DNA from: Jackrogersella multiformis
Taxonomy: Eukaryota > Ascomycota > Sordariomycetes > Xylariales > Hypoxylaceae
Reading direction: 5' to 3'
Assembly (NCBI GenBank): GCA_902806575.1
Contig: CADCXD010000004.1
Location: forward strand, 2,790,001-2,854,000
Length of the DNA: 64,000 bases
Shown here: positions 44,506 through 56,750 of the stretch, in pieces
Layout: each line of letters starts with the position of its first letter
Position numbering within the stretch: the first letter of the stretch is position 1
The notes under the pieces: generated by a model
Database searches by the model: none
Seen by the model: the letters and a program-made list of their open reading frames with translations, nothing else
Told to the model about the DNA's origin: nothing
Made by a program: the position numbers and the translations under genes

Positions 44506-44986
44506 GGAGCCCGTTTCTGAGTGCTGAGAGCAACTTAGAGTAAGTAAGTAGGTGGTAGAATAGTGGTAGCGTATTGCTATTTTACGACGATATTAATGAG
44601 TAAATTCTAATAATCTACTTTGCTGGTTTTTATCGTGCATCCTGATATTGTTTATCTGGATATTTGTATACCTTCCCGTCGATGGTAGACATTGCTTGTT
44701 TGTTAAGGGTTGCTTTGGCTGGTTTCTGTCTTTTAGAGGTAGGTTATTACGGTGATGGGCCTGGAATGGTGTAAAGGAGCACTTATGACTAAATATAGTA
44801 GAAGATATCAACTCATACTAAACCGGTTGAGGTAAATATAATATTTGGAAGGGGAGGAGAGGAGCGGAAACGGCATGAGAGTCAAGGATTTTCGGGCTTA
44901 CCTCGGGTCACAATAGTTTGCAATATAGGGCTATCGAAGTCGTCCCCATTCATTCACCAGCGAAACCTCGAAGTTAGGTTTTGTAA
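44506..44986. other. Intergenic between unknown gene and tRNA-Ser
   Basis: 481 bp, AT-rich 3' flank then tRNA 5' flank. No gene seen. The 72-codon minus frame at 44593-44811 has no coding character. Confidence 0.55.
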
Positions 44987-45108
44987 GGCGCAGTGGCAGA
45001 GTGGTCTAATGCGCAAGACTAGAACGTTCTGGACTGCCGTAAGGCAACTTGGATGATCTAAGGTATCTTGTTCCTTCGGGAGCGTCTGTTCGAATCAGGC
45101 CTGCGTCG
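44987..45108 (+). tRNA. tRNA-Ser (anticodon AGA) with 40-nt intron
   Basis: Acceptor GGCGCAG (44987-44993) pairs with CTGCGTC (45101-45107), one G-T pair, and discriminator G at 45108 fits serine. A-box TGGCAGAGTGG and B-box GTTCGAATC are present. Anticodon stem CAAGA (45014-45018) pairs with TCTTG (45066-45070). The loop is CT-AGA-A, so the anticodon is AGA at 45021-45023; reading TAG (Leu) instead would put C at universal position U33. The intron is 45025-45064, contains a TGCC/GGCA hairpin at 45035-45046, and its TCTA can pair with the anticodon. A long variable arm (TTCCTTCGGGAG) confirms class II. Confidence 0.88.
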
Positions 45109-45648
45109 GTTACATTTTTGTACTTTTTATCTATTGTAGTATCTTACTTTTAATTGAATTATATTATAACTTTTATAATTCGATATACCTAGGTACGGAG
45201 AGAATAAGTACCTAGTCCTGATTAATAGATACCTAGGTACCTAGGATCAAGGTGAATAATAGAGGAAGGGAAAGTGTGAGTGAGACATGTGGTGTTTAAA
45301 TCTAAACCAGCGAAGCTCCTTCAAGGTAATCTTTTCCGATACAACATCAATATATCCACTAACGACATCTTTTCTTACCTTTTACGGATGTGCCGTAGAC
45401 TAGAAGGTAAGGCGGCATCATTTAAATTAGACGAATCTCTTTAGCAAGATCCAGAGTATATTACTTTATATAAATCATACTCACATTTCATATCTACCTA
45501 AGTATTTATTGTTCTTTCATCATCATTAGCAACACACATATATCAAACCTCATCACTCTACAGTCCTCGACATGACCTCGACATCGAGGGTCTATCTGCT
45601 TGGTTTCTGGCGTCGCGGGAAAGATATTGACGGCTTATGAGATGTCCA
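45109..45648. other. Intergenic, tRNA-Ser to MYND gene
   Basis: 540 bp, AT-rich, with TACCTAGGTA at 45186-45195 and 45230-45239 (the second continues into a further CCTAGG). A T-rich stretch after the tRNA (TTTTTGTACTTTTTATC, 45114-45130) is a likely RNA polymerase III terminator. No gene seen. Confidence 0.55.
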
Positions 45649-47688
45649 TCACACCCTCTTCCACTCGACGAACCGCTCAAGCCCACTGCAGTATGAGCTT
45701 ACAGCGTTGTCAAATTCCTCCTGAGCTCCGGGCTGCCCCGGACGAAGCTTCAGTCTCGTAGGCTTCGCATCTACGATCGCATTCTCCTCTTTCATGGCAA
45801 CGTGCAGGTCGGTCTCGATCTGTTTAAAATTATGCTCGTCCATGTATCTTGTCACAAACAGTCAATTAGTCTCAAACTTCTACCAATGGGTTGCAACTAA
45901 AGAGCCTACGAACCTGCGAAAGAACTTGTCCGCGTCCAAGACGAAAGTCCGCGCCTCCCAGATAAAGTACAGCTCTGCGCTCGGGGTCTTACATTCTCGT
46001 AGGTTAGGCATATACTGCATGATGGTGGATATATACATTTCTCTGTCCGCAGTGCTCTCGTAATTGTGGTACATCTCTATGACCGCATTGAAATACACGG
46101 TAATGAGGGTGGCGTGGCGGTTCTGCTGCGGAGCCCTGAGTAAGGGGCCTAGGCAGCGCAGCGTTTCACGCGTGCCTAGAAATTGTATGTCTGCTATGTT
46201 GGAGGCCTGTTCGGTTTAGCAGTTTCTCTTCCGTGAAGATCGCCGTAAACATCATATTTGCTTACCTCGATTCTGTCATATGCGGCCTTTTCGACGTGCC
46301 GTCCCAACTCTGTGACATCGACGTTGAGTAGCTGGAAGTGTACCTTTATAGAAGAAATCTGCCGGATGAAGTCGCTCAAGACACCCCGTAGATACAAGAA
46401 CAATTTCCCATACAAATCCTTATCAGCTAACCACGGTGTCGCTCCGACCTCGGTGGTAGACCAACCTCTTAGGGGGTCTTGTCTGTCGCCAAAAGGCCAG
46501 AAACCGGCCGTCTGGAATATCGTCCTAGCCCACATTAGGCTCAGATGTATTCGACTTAGATGAAAACATACTCACGGGTTGGGATGGTCGAAACCAACAC
46601 GCGGGTGCCCAAAAGCTAGGACAAGACCGTCCTCCCGGAACCGCTGCTTAGCAACACGCATAGAGGGGATGGCAGTATTGAAATCCCACTGGTCTCGACA
46701 GTCCTGCCGCTCTGGCGGGAACGTCACAGCACGGCGTATCTCCTGAGCTTTTGCCGCGGTTAGGTGCTCGGGTATTTCGAGGAATGTCAGTACACGAGTC
46801 CAGTCCTTCTTCTGCAGGACCAGGCGCAGAGTGTTCCCCGACTTGAAATGCCACGTCTTCCCTGCCAGGGCATCTGGTTTCATGTTGGCTATCTTCTGAC
46901 ACACGTCGCTAATGAGCGGCTTTACTTTCGACTGTAGTTGAGATAGCGTGTCTTCCGTGAGCATGGCAGAGTACCACACATGCATGACGGTCTCGGCTAA
47001 AACCTCGATGTTGGTTTGATCTAATCCCTCCTCCAGTGAGCGCATCACCAGAAGCAATAGTATAGCGTTTCTTGCCGTGACATCCAGGTCTATGTCGTTG
47101 ATGACAATCTTAATCCGACGGCGAAAATTGTCGGGCAGGCCTTGTATTGTTTTGACTACGTTTCTGAGGTCTCCAGACGCTGTATAGTGTTAATAGCTTG
47201 CTTGGGACATAACTGCCATCGAGCACGTACCTGCGAACAAGACAGCTATGTCCTTGTTATAGGCCGATCCCTCATTCCGATCTAGTCGAAGCACATCCAC
47301 CGCCTGCATCAAACCCCAGAGGTACTTCATCCCGAACGGGCTGTATAGGTCGAGCTCGACTGGCAACTGGGCCCGAGCTGATCTGGCTTGTTGGTCAAAA
47401 GATGCCTTCCTGCCTTCTCGATGCCAAGCTGGATACCAGTCGGCTTTCATCAGTGGGGATCTGCAATGCGTCTTATGCTCGCCCCAGTGCTCCCTCTGGC
47501 AGTCGCGGCCGCAATACTTGAAATTCATCGATCGTTAGAACCAGACGGACGACCAAGCCTAGGGGCGTGCCTCGACGTACCAAAACCATCTTGCAGCCGC
47601 AACAGGCAAGCTTTCCCTCGCTGGGGCACACTGGCCCTCCATCCTTCCAGTTCGCACACGCCGCTGGTGTTGCTCGGGCTGCTTGCAT
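45649..47688 (-). CDS. MYND zinc-finger protein with DUF4470-like domain
   Basis: Six exons, complement(join(45649..45847,45914..46206,46266..46524,46576..47179,47231..47516,47581..47688)), give 582 residues with all phases consistent. Residues 11-54 form a MYND finger whose cysteines (CPSEGKLACCGCKMVL then YCGRDCQREHWGEHKTHC) are reunited by the 64-nt first intron (GTACGT donor, AAG acceptor). Next comes a region like DUF4470 (LDLYSPFGMKYLWGLMQAVDVLRLDRNEGSAYNKDIAVLFAASGDLRNVVKTI, seen across exons 2-3). The rest is helical with no catalytic motif I can identify; in particular I see no SET domain. MYND fingers usually bind proline-rich partners, but the role is unknown. An upstream or downstream start change would break the finger. 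Confidence 0.87.
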
Positions 47689-49413
47689 CGTTTCTTTCTC
47701 TCACTCCTCGGGGGCAAGTACCTACCTACTTACGTTTCGGGTGAGGTGTCTGGGTGATTTCACGTCTGCCTAGAATCTCTGCGCATGGGAGAATTTAAGG
47801 ACATAAATCTTGCAGGTATCCCATCCCGTCTGCAAACGGAGAGCAGCCATGACTCACCCTCTGATGTGTCATATCGCGTCGGGAACCTGCATGGCAGATG
47901 CGGAAATCCGTCAAAGTGGCTGTACTCGCTACCGAGGTATGTACATGGATTCAAGTATATGAAGTGGCCAGTCAGTCTGAGGATACGTGCCTTATGTTAG
48001 GGCTACCTAGGTAGTACATGTGAATGGGTGCTTCGATCGCGGCGTGATCACTTTGCCTGACGGGCTTAAGGGGTCGCGTATCCCGATACCTAGGTACGTC
48101 CTGTTACAAAATTCATGGAGTGATTTGCCTTTTTATAACTGAAGGGTTCTTCATAGACCAGATATCCCAGGATATTCCTTTGGATAATGATGTATCATAA
48201 TGATATGGAATAAACATGATTCGCAAAGCACTTGGGAATACCAGATCGGACCTTTTGCTAAATATACGTCTTCGCTGGAAACCTAGTAGAGAAGCCTTAG
48301 TTAGGGCTTTGGCAGTTGCTATCGAACCCCTTGGACCGGTCGATGAGCTTCCGCCTCGCGCGATGTTACTGTCACGATTTCCAAGGTACTCAATGAGACG
48401 AGCAAGACACACAACCATTACTCGTAATTAGGATGTAAACATCAAGTAGCCAGAGTGACACCTAAGCCTTGATTAGGTACTACCTATGTACCTAGAATAG
48501 CTCATTCCCTGACAACGCATCTAGCAATATCTAGTATATAGGGTGACTATCAGCTAGTGATAGCTCCCTAGATAGAAGAGAGTCGAATATTCCATGACTT
48601 CAGTATTCGTAAAGTGACGGGATGAGGCTGGTAGGGCATAGTTGGTTGGAAGGATGGACAAGGGGAAAGGGGAAAGTCTTGAATAGCTAACGAATATACC
48701 GAAGGTACTGAGGTGACTCGGTCTAAATCGGCTGTTAGTTTCAGTGTCTTGGGTCTGCGTACTCTAGAGTTAGTTTAGAAGTTAGTATTTATGATTTTGA
48801 TACTTGCTGTTACTAGTCTCTAGAGTAGAGACTCGGCAATGCCAAATATTGTTTAGTGTCCATACAGGTAGACTTAGTAGAACTCTGTTATCCTTGTTGA
48901 ATTGCGTCCCGGTTGTATTGGAATAAAGAGACATAAGGAACCCGTTTATTCCTGTTTGGTTCATTCGGCTATGACGTCTGGATAACAAGAATGCTATTGT
49001 ATAGGATTGGGATGCACATGTAGAAATTCTCGGAGTATGTCTGGCCTTGACCAGAGGCGTCTTATGAGACGAGTATCTCAGTATACTTGGAGCTCGTTTG
49101 ACCTTGCTGAAATGCGAGGTCCGAAATTGCCCATCAACAAGACACCACGACGGCATCCTTGCTGCTTGTCGCGGTCGAAAGAGATTACCTGGTCTAATAT
49201 TGGTTAGAGAACACGTTTAAGGAACTTGCTTTAGTCTTGCATATGCGTTTTCAATATGATAGAACTATTGGACTTACCAAGTAGCATTTTAGTTCTTGTA
49301 TGTAATGTCCATGCTATATAGGGGATCAGGGGGATAGAGAGCATCGTAATTCGAGGTGTGCAGTACCTGTTACTTCACTGACGCACTTCTGTATCGGTAG
49401 AGAGGAATTCCCA
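47689..49413. other. Intergenic with weak open frames, possibly gene remnants
   Basis: 1.7 kb without a gene I can support. TACCTAGGTA at 48004-48013 and 48087-48096. Open frames of 71-124 codons at 47785-48000 (+), 48216-48431 (+), 48113-48418 (-) and 48782-49156 (-) have no recognisable domain and no obvious splice partner. The 48216-48431 frame is the most protein-like. Confidence 0.45.
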
Positions 49414-50112
49414 TCACTCATCAGACTTCTCTACACGGATGAGCTCCCCGATAGCTTTAGCATCGTCTTTTGCCATCTGCTGTCGGATATTGACCTCCGA
49501 GATGGCGGATTCTCTTTTAGCCGAGTAGAGTCGGACTAATTCGCAATACTCCCTGAGAGCGTCTCTATCGTCGCCAGGATTGTCTCTAGTCCGACGCAGA
49601 ACCTTTATGCCATTCTCATAACCTATATCCCTCGTCCAGGGCTGATTCGCCTTACGATAGCCTCTATTAGACCCAGGCGTTGCGCCATGCTTCCCATCGC
49701 TGCCGTTGTTACTGGTTGGTGGATCTGTGGCTACAGCGATATTCCAGAGTAAACGTTCCAGGTTGGGATATCTTTGAGCGAGTGCCTTGTATTCCGGTAG
49801 ATCGGCGATCTCCGACCGCTCAAAATTGGTAGGTTGCGTGGCACTATCCTGGGCATCCGAGGAGTTCTGAGATCCCTCATTTACTGGTATAGAAGAACTA
49901 TCGTCCGAAATTTCTATGACAGATGGGTCCACGGGTGGGTGAGTATCACGATGCTCTTGGAAGCATGTGAGTGAACATCTATGTAATAGAGGTGAGAAAG
50001 TGTATAAAAGTCGAGTAGAAAGTCAAACTCACGTGTACAGATTACAACGAGCGCATTTATATTTGCCTTCGGCTGTGCTGCAGACAAGACACGGAGATCT
50101 AGTTTGTGCCAT
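49414..50112 (-). CDS. HIT-type zinc-finger protein
   Basis: Two exons, complement(join(49414..49978,50033..50112)), give 214 residues. Residues 8-40 are a complete zf-HIT domain: Cys8, Cys11, Cys20, Cys23, Cys28, Cys32, His36 and His40 (CLVCSTAEGKYKCARCNLYTC then SLTCFQEHRDTH). A 54-nt intron (GTGAGT donor, TAG acceptor) splits the domain between the second and third cysteine pairs. The rest is Ser/Asp-rich, then a helix-rich C-terminus. zf-HIT domains occur in Bcd1, Hit1 and chromatin remodeller subunits, and box C/D snoRNP assembly is a common role. Which branch this belongs to I cannot say. The call rests on the eight ligands. Confidence 0.88.
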
Positions 50113-51627
50113 GGCTGGAACAGATGCCCAAATTCGGGCAAAGTTAACAGCCCAACGTCAATGACTTGGCAATAGGCGGTTTGACCTGCGGAGAGTCTCA
50201 AGTTTATCTTGTCCGATGCTTTTTAGGAGAGGGAACCGGACTCTCGTGATCGGACGTTATGAGCCTAGGTACCAATTAATAACGGGAAAACATTCAAGTG
50301 CAAGGGCATTACTATACCGTAGTATGAGACGACGAGGGTGTCTCTGGAGATAGACTATGCCGCCAAGCCTTAGGATTTGATTTGAAGGACTGAGAAAATT
50401 GCTGGAATACTCATAAGTTTCTGGGAAGTATACACTGAGAATTGGATGTAGACATACCCCTGACAAAGTTGCAAAAGACTAGTTTCGCAAGTATCTCTAA
50501 GTGGTAGTGGCCTGCTTTCTTATGCTAGCTGAGAGGAAACTAGATTATGCCACTATTTTATCGCAGCCTAAGGCAAATGGGAAATGTAGGTGAACAGATT
50601 CCAGCAACCTGAGTTGATGTGTGAAGAAAATGAAAGATCCCTCAAGGAAACTGTAGTCGTTATGATCAGGCAGAAAATATTAAGGAAAGTACGACTTTCT
50701 TTCTCTGCTCTTCAACTCGTAATAGGTCGAATAGGAGAATCGTAGGACCCCCTGAGAAGGGAAGCGTAGACAAAGCTCAAAGTCGAGGCTAGATATTCTA
50801 GGTCGATATAATTTGGTCACGAAATGAAAATGACCACTATCATTAATTTTGTTCCTTTCCTTTACATCAATATGACGGAGAACGGTCTATCAGCAACTGG
50901 CGAACGCGCTACAGTTCCTTGTTTCCTCGTGAACTTCCGATTGTAGTATCTATATGCTTAAGCTCGATGGTTTCCAGCGCAACAGTAACTGAGTAAGGGG
51001 TGATGCGATGAGAGCAACCCGAGGCTTCAAATATATGAACTAGGTGAAAGTAGAAAAGTCGTGGACTATGAGAGGGACTATGAGGCTGAAAGTCGTAGTC
51101 GAGATTGTCGAAGTGTGGCTTGAGATCTGCAAAAAGTGAATGTCTCTTTACCTACCTAGTAGGTATTAAGTAACCGTTAAATCGAGTACTTGAATATGAT
51201 CGGTAAAATCCCGGCTTCTTCTCCGGGTCTAGCAGGGTAAATGTATCACCAATAAATGTATCAACCAATAAATGCATAAACCAATCAAATCCATTTTTCT
51301 ATGAGATGTTGCGTCATTGCCACTGATTGATAAGCGATAGAATTTGTTGGTTGATCTTAATCGGCGCAAATCGGCACTTGCACTTGGATCGAATCTATGA
51401 TACAAACCAACATCTACTAATAATACCTACCTAGGTAGATACTACTAACATAAATCGCTCTTGTATTCCTAACACAACCTAGGAACATCTCGTCATTATC
51501 AAAAGCAACTTGAGTTATATAACGAAACATTATTAGTTCGACTAGTTCTTCTTCCGCTTCTACTGATCGATTGAACCTCAGGGCAATTTGAAAAAGACTA
51601 CCTAAGAAGGATAAAGGACAGGACATT
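50113..51627. other. Intergenic: HIT gene promoter, Nfu1 promoter
   Basis: 1.5 kb between divergent starts. No gene seen. Tandem ACCAATAAATGTATCA/ACCAATAAATGCATAA words at 51248-51284. TACCTAGGTA at 51428-51437, about 190 bp before the Nfu1 start. Confidence 0.55.
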
Positions 51628-52674
51628 ATGCCTACAAGTCGACTTCTTCGGCCAGCAGCGGCTCTGCTATCCGCCACGACAAAAAGAGCGAGGCCCGCCA
51701 CCTGCGGCCGACTATACGAAGCGGCGCGGCAAGCGCATACAATTTCACAGTCGTTAGCCATATCGGCGAGGCCTACTAGGCCAACATTGCGAACAGCCTC
51801 GAAATTACCGACGATAGCGCCTCGAGGTGCCCGCAGTATTTTCATCCAGACCGAGAGCACGCCGAACCCGGACGCGCTGAAGTTCTTGCCGAACCACAAG
51901 GTCGTGCCTCCGGAATTCTCCACGCCTTACATCGAGTACCTCAACCCGCGGAGCACCATCGCGCCGCCGTACCCCTCGCCGCTCGCCGCGCAGCTGATGA
52001 ACATCGACGGAGTCACCTCCGTTTTCTACGGCCCGGAATTCATCACTGTGACGAAGTCGCCCGACGCAAATTGGATTCACATCAGGCCCGAGATATTCAG
52101 TCTGATCACCGAGGCTATAACCTCGGGGCAGGAGATTGTCACCGTGAGCAAGACGGACGGCGAGGAGGGACAAAATGTGGGAGAGCAGGATAGCCTGAGT
52201 TACAACGAAAGCGACAGCGAGGTCGTCGGCATGATCAAAGAGCTACTCGAGACTCGGATAAGACCCGCCATCCAGGAGGATGGTGGAGATATCGAGTTTC
52301 GAGGCTTTGAGGATGGATATGTGAGTCTAAAGCTCAGGGGAGCATGCCGGACTTGCGACTCGAGTACGGTCACATTGAAGAATGGGATCGAGGGAATGTT
52401 AATGCATTACGTGAGTATACCTCTTTCATTCGAGAAATCTCCGAACTTCGGGAATTCCCCGAACCTTGGGAATTCCCGGACACGTGATGTATAGTTATGC
52501 TAACCAGATATTCAGATCGAGGAGGTCAAAGGAGTAAATCAGATTATGGACCAGGAGGAGGAGATCGCGATAAAGGAATTCGCCAAGTTCGAGGAGAAGC
52601 TTCGACAACAGAAGGGACCGGAGGCAGCCCCGAGTACACTTGGCAAGGACTCATTAGATTCAGTCCCCGGATAA
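51628..52674 (+). CDS. NFU1: Mitochondrial iron-sulfur cluster scaffold Nfu1
   Basis: Transfers 4Fe-4S clusters to lipoate synthase and respiratory enzymes in the mitochondrial matrix. Two exons, join(51628..52410,52516..52674), give 313 residues. Residues 1-70 are an Arg/Ala/Ser-rich presequence without acidic residues until late. The Nfu N-domain follows: SIFIQTESTPNPDALKFLP (about 70-88) and GVTSVFYGPEFITVTK. After a Glu/Ser linker comes the NifU-like C-domain with IRPAIQEDGGDIEF and LRGACRTCDSS (Cys240, Cys243), which holds the cluster. The 105-nt intron (GTGAGT donor, TTCAG acceptor, phase 0) precedes IEEVKGVNQIMDQEE. Complete for the family. Confidence 0.96.
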
Positions 52675-55600
52675 GCCAGAGACGTGCTTCATCCGATGTA
52701 TCATTAGAGCGTCGTCCCAAGTACGTCATTTAGCAGAAATGAGAATACCCTAGATGCTTTTTTTTTGGAATACGACCTCGGTCACCAACTCAGCTAGGTT
52801 TTTGATCATCTCGTGTCTTCGGCAGAGTTCGCAGCTAGAGGCAGTTAGAAACGCCCAGAGCGAGAGCTAAGGCAGTCGTCGGTCTTTCAACATCTTCTCC
52901 AGGGCTGCCATCTTTTGCGATTTAGGTTTGACCTTCAGATAGGACCCTATTCGTCATGGGTCATTTGACAATTAGGTCAATATTAACTTCGACAACCCAT
53001 TAATCGATAGGTTCGCTGCATATTTAGCCAAGATTCGCCAGGATCGTCCTTGCGTTGCTCCCCGAGCCTCATCCCCGTTTTTTTTTTTTTTTTTTTTTAA
53101 TAAACAAGCCCCGGCACTAGGCGGCGGGAGATAGTCTAATCGGTGTGCGGTAGAGGCCTTTTCTCTTTCTTTTCATGAGGCGAAGGGGGTGATACTACCG
53201 GAAGACGATAGAGAAGCATATTATTGGACTGTAGCGGGCGGCGATTCGTACCGGTGTGGCGATGGGAGGCGAGGGATTGCTAGGGTCACATGAGTAACGT
53301 GCAGCTCAAGCGTGCTCCTACAGAATCTCCCACAGAATCTCTCCATCAAGTTATGCACGATGGGGGAGGGCCGGCTACGTTGATTAAATGCGGTTACAGT
53401 ACGTCCAACCCCGCAAAAAGTCGACTATAGACGTACGTCAAGCTGCATGGCAGGCCACAGCCGTCCTTAAGGTGTACAAGTTTGGTCTAGCATGGCTTTT
53501 CTTCCCGAGCGTTATTACCACCGTTCTTACCATCCTATTACTCTAGGTGGTTTAGTAGTCCAAACTTAGATAAAATGGGAAAAACTAGTAGGAATATACT
53601 AGGTACATATATACAAATTCGGATCGTTCTGGACCCTCTCGGCCGTGGAGAGTATATGTACCCTATATAATATATATGTCATGTTTACACCTTATTTATG
53701 GCATAGAAGCCTCATATGCCGGGATGGAGACTTGGCGATGAGGGATAACCCCTTAAAAGACGGTAGCATTGAAAATCTCTGAAGAAAGTTTTTTGTCCCC
53801 CGAAATTTGTATACCATTTTGAGTCACGGGGTGCTAAGTGAGACATAAGATTTTACGCTGTGTATCAAATATCCAGGTATGTGCATATAAATGCTGGGTC
53901 TTAGATGCTGTGTAAGGTCGGCAAGGCGATTCTCTCCGTAGAAGAGAGAGATAACCGTTCGCTCTCTTCCGTAGTCGAGTAATTCAGTGAAGTTGACACG
54001 GTATCCCTTATCAGACTCGTCGTTAAACAATAGATGTAATCCTCTCTCAGGGGGTTATATTAGAAATTGCTGTTAGGCAACGATGGTTAGTGACAGTAAA
54101 GCTCTCGATATTAGTTGGGTACATGTGCTAAGATGATATAACGATTAGCAGATGGATCCTTTAATTGCCTTATATAACGGACTAGACTGCGTCGTAGATC
54201 CCAGCAAACATCTGCAAGCTCACGCCAATCATGGGTCGTTGATATATAAGAAGTGGCTGCTGCTTTTGTGGGTAGCTTGATAAAGGATGCCGACTTCGAA
54301 GCTTGTCCTGCTCGTCTACGTTTTACGTTTCTCGTTAATGGACGAGTCGCATTCTACTCCGTAGTTGTACAAACATCGTGATCGATGGTTCGCCGTTCGC
54401 CGTTCGTAAATAGAGTTGACATGAATGAACTAAGAATCCGGGGTAATGCCCCCCCTGAAGATGCCCGTGCAACGTTTTTGGGTACGGGTTCTTGAGAAGC
54501 TTGCGCCACCTCCAAGTTTCCCAAGCAAACCCTGTGACGGCATCGTCAATATGTCGCTATAGTATGACAGTGCTATATGATGAACACGGAACTTAGATAT
54601 CAAACAAAATTATTCATACAAAGTGTTTCATTCCGACCTAACACACGTGAAGCTTCGAAAAAGCAAAGTTCCCGTTTAGGCTGAGGCTTGCAGAAGCAAT
54701 TCTCAGGAATATGGATGGAATATAAAGGGTGACGACCCCTCCACCACACCCCGGCTCAGATCGCTTAGGTACCTAGGTAGGTATGCAGGTAAATGCGATG
54801 TCTGTTACGCACGAGGGGCTAGGAATACAGACAGTTGTAATTCAGGTTTCCTTGTGTCCAACTGTGCGAGTAAAGGGGTCAACCTTGGCTAGCAACGAAG
54901 TTTGAAGTTGACGACGTGACTCCAAATCCGCCTACTCGAGATCGGGGTTCTCTTGGAACACACGACGCCGTACTATTATATCGAAGCTTCCGTAGGCCGG
55001 AGGACCGAATGAGGTTGGGGAATTCGTTCGGTGCCCCTCCCCTGTCACCTTATGGTCGATCGGCTGGCTTCAGGAGAGGTTATGCTCACCTCCACGTCGT
55101 ATTGGGATCTTACTTAACTGTCTTATAGCCAATCAAGGCTGATTTTGCTAATATACCATATGAGAACTAGGTGTCTACCTAGCGACAATGCCTCGAATTG
55201 ACAAAAACCATGCGTTTCGTTCCTCTTTCGACTCGATAAGTAGTTTCTTGATGAGCCATCTGATTGTCGAACGGTTAAGCTAAGTAGCATTGACCCCGGA
55301 GTCTAGTATTATTAAGTGAGGGTAACAACGGGTTTGACGTGCATTGCGTGCATCAATCAAATATGCAGGACTGGCGCAATTTTTGTCGGCCGCTTTCTAT
55401 TCCCCAGATGCGTGTGTGTGTGTGTGTGGAAATGGAAGATGGCCAAGTCCGGTTAAGACGGATGCATCCAACTTTGAACGGGGGACTCACTTGCAGACCG
55501 CAAGCTTCGCATCCATGATCCATGTACCTAGGGCTTCAGTATATGTACCTACTCGATCAGGAGAGGGGATAGGATGTTGCACTGGACAAGAAGGCCCTAT

Positions 55601-56750
55601 TCGCCATACGGGATAAATTTCGTTGAGAGATCTTCAACGGTAGACTGAATCGTGAAGAAACGACTTTCCAATCCTAGAATCCTGATTGGCGTGGCTTATG
55701 CACACCTTTATAGAACGAGGCCTTCGGTCTGCGTGTGTCTATATAGCTAAATGAAAATCCTAGGAGGAGGCGATAGCTGAGCTGCGATATAGTTCCCATT
55801 CGCTAGTCAAATATATACCTGTATTGCGAGATGGCTGATACGCGAAGAGGGCTTGCCTTAGGAGACGCCATAAGTACGTTCTTTAGATCCATGTTTCTTG
55901 AAAATTAGTTGAATAACATGACTTATAGTTGAATAACTGACAACTTCTAAATAGGTACTTACCTAGGGTAGGTAGCTTCAACACCTACCTACCACATAAG
56001 TTCAATGACCTCGGGAAGACCTATACGGATAGATCTATAAGAAATGCGATTGACTAAACGATATATAATTTTGATACTAGAAAATAGTTCTATAAGTGAT
56101 GTAACTTCAAACATGATAATCTTAGAAGCTAAAAGATTAAATATACCAGGTAGGTACCTACCTCAGGTAGGAGGTAGGTACGTAGTAGGTAAATATTATT
56201 GGTTGTTGTGCGACTCCCCGGAAAAGCCAGGATACCCGTAGCAGGCAAGAGCTTGGGCCGTTGACTCGGGCCAATAGATGTCTCTTGCTTAACGTGCTCT
56301 TGCCGGTTCGATAGCTCGAGATCAAATCTTCCCCACACTCTTTGTATGTCCCAAGTTAGAAGCTGGAACCAAGATGGGTTCATCAGCGTTTACCGGCTAT
56401 AGGCTTGATGGGAAAAGGGAAAAGGGGGAAGTGAAGTTACATACAGTACACTACTTAGGCATGTACATACCTGTATTTAATGCATACCTAGGGGGTATCT
56501 GGGTACTATGGTAATCGAAGAATTAAAATACGACAATGTATCCATGTACATGTATGTACTATGCACCCGAAGCATCCAGATGTTAGGCGGCTCGGGCTAG
56601 GCTTGGAAGCTTAATGATCATCCTTTGTCCGCTAAATTAATAAAATCCATCTTGAAGACCCGCTCGTCGTCAGGCATCCCCAGACAACCCAAAATTCATG
56701 TGCCCGCCTTTCCCCGATTAGGATAAGCCAGGTGGGGTTACTCACTTTGT
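52675..56750. other. 4-kb gene-poor region, no gene seen
   Basis: No convincing gene on either strand. It holds a 21-nt T run at 53078-53098, a (TG)n run at about 55412-55428 and TACCTAGGTA at 54770-54779. ORFs of 60-90 codons occur but lack domains and splice partners. The sequence is mixed in composition, not uniformly AT-rich. Old inactivated DNA is possible, but I could not identify any element. Confidence 0.45.

Noticed and set aside
45020..45022. Leu (TAG) anticodon for the class II tRNA
   Set aside because: It would place C at position 33, where T is universal. The discriminator G and yeast-like loop support Ser-AGA.
48113..48431. Overlapping open frames on both strands (48216-48431 plus, 48113-48418 minus)
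   Set aside because: The plus frame reads somewhat protein-like, but I see no family, no flanking exons and no promoter. It is kept as a possible remnant only.
48782..49156. 124-codon minus-strand frame
   Set aside because: The composition is like translated non-coding AT-rich DNA (many Ser, Thr, His, Asn) and there are no conserved blocks.
53078..53098. Poly-T run as the tail of a minus-strand retroposon
   Set aside because: No target-site duplication, no reverse transcriptase or SINE-like boxes, and no second copy in the window.
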